From Botryotinia globosa (lineage: Eukaryota; Ascomycota; Leotiomycetes; Helotiales; Sclerotiniaceae), in NCBI GenBank assembly GCA_014898425.1, contig RCSZ01000008.1, positions 1,251,501 to 1,315,500 of the forward strand: 64,000 bases of DNA. The letters are read 5' to 3'. The notes under the pieces were generated by a model. That model ran no database searches and was not told the origin of the DNA. It saw nothing but the letters and a program-made list of their open reading frames with translations. The position numbers and the translations under genes are program-made. Position 1 is the stretch's first letter; every line of letters starts with the position of its first letter. This document shows positions 59,456 to 64,000 of the stretch, piece by piece.

Positions 59456-60218
59456 GGTTGGATTGTGCGGTGGAAGTTATCCGCGTATTCGTAAATGTTG
59501 GAAAGGGGGTTAGGCACGTGCTTGCCTGCTATGATATACAGATGCCTAATGCTCTGGCGAAAATGCGTCGTAAGGGTGATGACGAAGCTAATGGGCTTGT
59601 TTGTTTTTTGCTGTGTATGTGATACGAAGTATTCACTGAGCTAGAGACCAATAGATGAGTAAATGTCTTTGCTATGATTGAATAAGTACCTAATATATGT
59701 GAGCTGTTTCTGACTCCTCTACACCCTCCTTGGCTTGGGTATCAACCCCGCGCCCCCACTGGAATTCAGAGACTTCTCGACCATTCAAACATTTCAATAT
59801 TTTGTGATTGAATAGTTTCTCCTTGGACACTTGGGGTTTACTCACCGTTAAGAACGAAGACTCCTCCTTACCAGCAATCATCAAAAGCGATCAAAATTCT
59901 ATCCTCCAGATACTGACAATCATATGATAGTCTAATAAACCCAAGCCAAGCACTTTTCTGCATCGAAGGTATCCATCTTGCTGAGGATCTGAGCACGGGC
60001 CATATTACTAGCCTCACCTCGTGGAAGTTGGCCTCGCACGCCTGTTTGTTTTAAACAACAGAATATCAACAGGAGTCGCATTTTATAACAGGAACTTCTC
60101 CAACTGCCATATTCCTAAAAAAAATCAGAAGATACCAACAAGTGACAAGCTTGCCGAAAGATCTTGCTATACCCTCAAACTATCTATCTCCCTTGAAAAT
60201 CAACACTCATACGCAATC
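59456..60218. promoter_or_regulatory. Shared RBKS/VPS1 upstream region
   Basis: 763 bp separate two divergent start codons. No specific element was identified. Confidence 0.55.
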
Positions 60219-62571
60219 ATGGCCGCACAAGGCGGTATCTCTGACCCCGGTCTTATAACGTTGGGACCCCCTTAAGCTGTATTTCATTGCGCTGTATAGC
60301 TAACAAATGTTGCAGATTGGTGAATAAGCTTCAGGATGTATTCACGACCGTCGGTGTACAAAATCCCATAGATCTTCCTCAAATCGCAGTGGTGGGAAGT
60401 CAGTCGAGTGGAAAGAGTTCAGTCTTAGAAAACATAGTTGGTAGAGACTTGTGAGTCTGCCACGTACGTATCCGCAGTGTTATACATATGCTAAATCCAT
60501 GGTGATGCGCAGTTTACCTCGAGGAACCGGTATTGTCACTAGACGACCCCTTATCTTACAACTTATCAATCGACCAGCTCCCGCGAAATCAAACGGGGTA
60601 CAAGACTCGGAGGAACTGGCCGCGGGAGGTGATAAAGAAGCGAATGCTGATGAATGGGGCGAATTTCTTCATATTCCCGGGCAAAAGTTCCATGACTTCA
60701 ACAAGATCAGAGAGGAGATTGTGAAGGAAACGGAGGCGAAGACTGGTCGAAATGCGGGAATCTCCCCAGCTCCTATCAACCTTCGCATATACTCTCCAAA
60801 TGTTCTCACGCTTACCCTTGTGGATTTGCCTGGTTTGACCAAGGTTCCAGTTGGAGATCAACCAAGAGATATCGAAAGACAGATTAAGGAGATGGTGCTT
60901 AAGCAGATTAGCAAACCAAATGCTATCATTCTCGCTGTTACAGGTGCCAATACCGATTTGGCCAACTCCGACGGATTGAAGCTTGCGCGAGAAGTCGACC
61001 CAGAAGGTCAAAGAACCATTGGTGTTTTGACAAAGGTCGATTTGATGGACGACGGAACTGACGTTGTGGACATTTTGGCTGGAAGAATTATTCCCCTGAG
61101 ATTAGGTTATGTTCCAGTCGTCAACAGAGGGCAGAGGGATATCGACAACAAGAAGCAGATTACCGCAGCATTGGAAAACGAGAAGAACTTCTTCGAAAAC
61201 CACCGAGCATACAAGAATAAGAGCACTTATTGCGGAACTCCATACCTCGCCAGAAAGCTAAACCTCATCTTGATGATGCATATCAAGCAAACTCTCCCAG
61301 ATATCAAGGCTCGTATTCAGACCTCGTTACAAAAGTATACTGCAGAGTTGGCAGGTCTTGGAGATTCTATGCTTGGAAATAGTGCGAACATTGTGCTCAA
61401 CATCATTACAGAATTCACAAACGAATGGCGGACGGTCTTAGAGGGTAACAACCAGGAGCTCTCTAGTATCGAACTCTCAGGTGGTGCTAGAATTAGTTTC
61501 GTCTTCCATGAACTTTACTCGAATGGTGTTAAGGCCGTGGATCCATTTGATCAAGTTAAGGATATTGACATTAGAACTATTCTATATAACTCCTCTGGTT
61601 CTTCGCCTGCGCTTTTTGTCGGTACCACTGCTTTTGAGCTAATCGTTAAACAACAAATTAAGCGCCTGGAAGAACCCAGTTTGAAGTGCGCTTCTTTGGT
61701 ATACGATGAGCTGGTCAGGATCCTTACTCAACTTCTTGCCAAGCCGCTATTCCGCAGGTATCCTCAACTTAAGGAGAAATTCCATGCTGTCGTCATTGCA
61801 TTCTTCAAGAAAGCGATGGACCCCGCCAATAAACTCGTAAAAGATTTAGTGGCAATGGAATCGTGCTATATCAATACTGGTCATCCCGACTTCCTCAACG
61901 GTCACAGAGTAAGTTTGACGTTTATCATTTCACAATTTTTGCTAATCTATTTTACAGGCTATGGCTATTGTTAGTGAAAGACATAATGCATCAAAGCCCG
62001 TCCAGGTTGATCCCAAGTCAGGAAAGCCAATCCCATCAACTCCTGCACGTACAGCAAGCCCAACACTTGATGGAATGGGCGAACAAAATGGAGGCTTCTT
62101 TGGAAGTTTCTTTGCTTCCAAGAATAAGAAGAAGATGGCTGCTATGGAAGCCCCACCTCCAATTCTTAAGGCCTCTGGAACTTTGTCAGAGAGAGAAGGC
62201 ACAGAAGTTGAGATTATTAGTAAGTCGAATCAACACACTTTCAGTTGTCATAGCTAACTCTTTGTAGAACTTCTCATCAACTCGTATTACAACATCGTAA
62301 AGCGAACAATGATTGATATGGTACCAAAAGCCATCATGCTTAACCTCGTCCAGTAAGAACTCCTGAGCAATTCGCCATTTATATTTAATTAACCTATTGT
62401 AGATACACCAAGGATGAAATGCAACGAGAGCTTCTCGAGAACATGTACAGAACCGATACTCTTGATGATTTGCTCAAAGAAAGCGACTACACCGTTCGAA
62501 GAAGAAAGGAATGTCAGCAAATGGTCGAGTCACTTTCAAAGGCGAGCGAAATTGTTAGTCAAGTACAATAA
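60219..62571 (+). CDS. VPS1: Dynamin-related GTPase VPS1
   Basis: Six exons, join(60219..60259, 60316..60450, 60513..61908, 61958..62219, 62268..62352, 62403..62571), encode 695 residues, the usual length. The dynamin GTPase drives membrane scission in vacuolar sorting, endocytosis and peroxisome division. The GTPase motifs are present: P-loop GSQSSGKS at 41-48, [10 protein letters not shown] (switch I), DLPG and TKVD. The middle domain and the short variable insert ([14 protein letters not shown]) follow, then a C-terminal GTPase effector domain ending at QVQ. There is no PH or proline-rich domain, which separates it from classical dynamins; the sorting-type N-terminus ([17 protein letters not shown]) separates it from Dnm1. 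Intron 1 has a weak donor (GTTGGG) but a good AGCTAAC branch. Confidence 0.95.
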
Positions 62572-64000
62572 AGCTACTGTCCGAATTAAATGCAGCGATC
62601 CTTCCGGGTCAAGAAAGTCCGAGGCAGGGAAGCAACCGAGGAACGTTGATTAGATACTCACCGCAAGTACTGTGTTGGCCCATTTACCTTAGACTCGTTT
62701 TTTTCTATCTCACAACCACATACGATACCTACTTTTCTTTGGCGTGGAGCATAATGATGTGTGGAATACATGGACGCGGCGATGGACATGAAAGGGAAAG
62801 ATCGTACCGAGAATACACCGATTCAAGAATATCTTGGTTTGGAAGCATAAGGCGAATGAATGAATGGCAAGCTTGACTTTAATGTTGTTTACAGCGAAAT
62901 GGTTGTAACGCTTTAGTTCTTTTTCTCCAATCTTTTCCCGCCCCGTTTATTGGTGCCTACAGCTAGTTTCAGGGACATAACTTAGTATCTAGATAATAGC
63001 CCCATTTGCAAAGAAAGAGAGAATTAATTCCTACCAATGGTTTTCATCGCATTGAAAGTGGGACATTACACAACATGATGTGCTCGCGCTACCACCCTGG
63101 CGGAATCGTACACAATCGTAAGATTTGCTCGTATCGAGTGTTAGTGTTTCATCAACTTCCCTTCCGTAAGACATAGTTGCTGATATTTGGTTGGATGTAA
63201 CGCGAACCTCAAATAACGTTCTTTGCCTTGCTTTGTCTGGGGTTGTTTCTCCTTCGAAATGAAGCCAATATGCGGGGAAATGGGGACGATGACCGATTTG
63301 AGAAAATGAAAGGAGGTCACACCCGCGTATCGGGAGAATTTCCAGATCGTACACAAGATCTCTTGAGCATACAAACGGGAGGCGGGGACACGGGAATGCT
63401 TTGGAGATGCTTGTTTATTTGGTGTGAATTGGTGTGTCTCGGTTGGTTGGTGGAGACACATGTAGAGAAAGTGTGTGTGTGTGTGTGTGTGTCTTCTTTT
63501 TGAGAAGATGTGGTACCGACGGACTTCATGTCCGGGTCCTTGGAATGGTGGAGAATGGGTGGAGGGACGAGTGGCGTGTACGAGTGTACGAGTACCGTGC
63601 TGGTGGTATTGCGGAGGACGTTGGTTTTGTACTTCGTGAGGCTTTTAGGTGTTTGTACCGTACGTACGAAGAAGGTAGAGAGAAGAAAGTGTTTGCTTGT
63701 GCGAGATAGCGAGAGAGGTGCAAATGCGTGCAGACAAATCAGGGGTGCAACGTGCCGAGGGAGATGAGCGATCCTGCTGCTGGTAGGTTGAGAAGTTGCG
63801 AGCGAGGATATGCAGACATACTGAGTATTCATGCAATGCGAAGCGATGACTCTTCCCCGATATCGCTTCCTTTCTTCCATCCTATCCGCGGTGAAGGGAT
63901 CCAAACAATGAGATTGGCGAAATGTGATTTGTCGCTTTTTCGATTGTTTGCTTCTGGAACGCGTGGAGTTTTCTTTGGTGCCCGCGTCCCGGGTGATGGA
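62572..64000. other. Intergenic tail of the window
   Basis: This 1.4-kb stretch follows VPS1. It has a (GT)n run at 63470-63492. Several overlapping open frames occur on both strands at 63.1-63.9 kb, but none has a domain or codon pattern that persuades me. A gene cut by the window edge cannot be excluded. Confidence 0.5.

Noticed and set aside
63141..63904. Overlapping open frames on both strands at the window end
   Set aside because: They overlap each other, lack domains and include the GT microsatellite. None could be supported as a gene.

Overview
The window is filamentous-ascomycete nuclear DNA. Genes carry several short GT-AG introns with CTRAC-type branch sites. Single-copy fungal housekeeping genes (CCZ1, cytosolic GluRS, VMA1, VPS1, GID7, COG2) sit beside the iron regulator HapX. 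One AT-rich transposon block carries the transition-only decay left by repeat-induced point mutation (RIP). Gene content and style suggest a leotiomycete, perhaps Sclerotiniaceae (Botrytis/Sclerotinia type). That placement is an inference, not a search result.

Layout. 0-5 kb: gene-poor, many short tandem repeats. 5-6 kb: a secreted Ser/Thr-rich protein ending in an RlpA/expansin-like barrel. 7-12 kb: a 9-bp minisatellite, then CCZ1 head-to-head with mitochondrial Met-tRNA formyltransferase. 12-15 kb: a decayed repeat field and a SprT-like protease gene. 15.9-22.6 kb: gene desert with interrupted tRNA-like sequences. 22.6-31 kb: a frameshifted alpha/beta hydrolase, a DUF3176 membrane protein, cytosolic GluRS head-to-head with mitochondrial L1, then COG2. 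32-36.9 kb: HapX with three upstream ORFs, RNase T2 and a short-chain dehydrogenase. 37.6-41.9 kb: a broken CorA-like transporter and an AlkB-like dioxygenase. 42.3-50.4 kb: AT-rich transposon island. 50.6-62.6 kb: VMA1, GID7, ribokinase and VPS1.

The genes do not form a pathway cluster. Several share endomembrane and vacuole biology (CCZ1, COG2, VMA1, VPS1), or translation (FMT1, GluRS, mitochondrial L1), but this may be chance. Five neighbouring pairs are divergent with shared upstream regions: CCZ1/FMT1, GUS1/MRPL1, COG2/HapX, VMA1/GID7 and RBKS/VPS1.

The best-resolved unusual structure is the island. A 6,577-bp minus-strand Ty3/gypsy element, with two 150-bp LTRs and a GAAGT target duplication, is inserted in one arm of a roughly 370-bp palindromic element. 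It still shows RIP-eroded zinc-knuckle, protease and reverse-transcriptase motifs. Other points worth checking are a spliceosomal intron at the codon used by the VMA1 intein in yeasts, a 557-bp GC-AG intron in the same gene, tRNA-like folds with 80-nt anticodon-loop insertions, and a degenerate repeated motif beside the SprT gene. Exon borders were set by hand from reading frame, splice sites and protein-family expectation.
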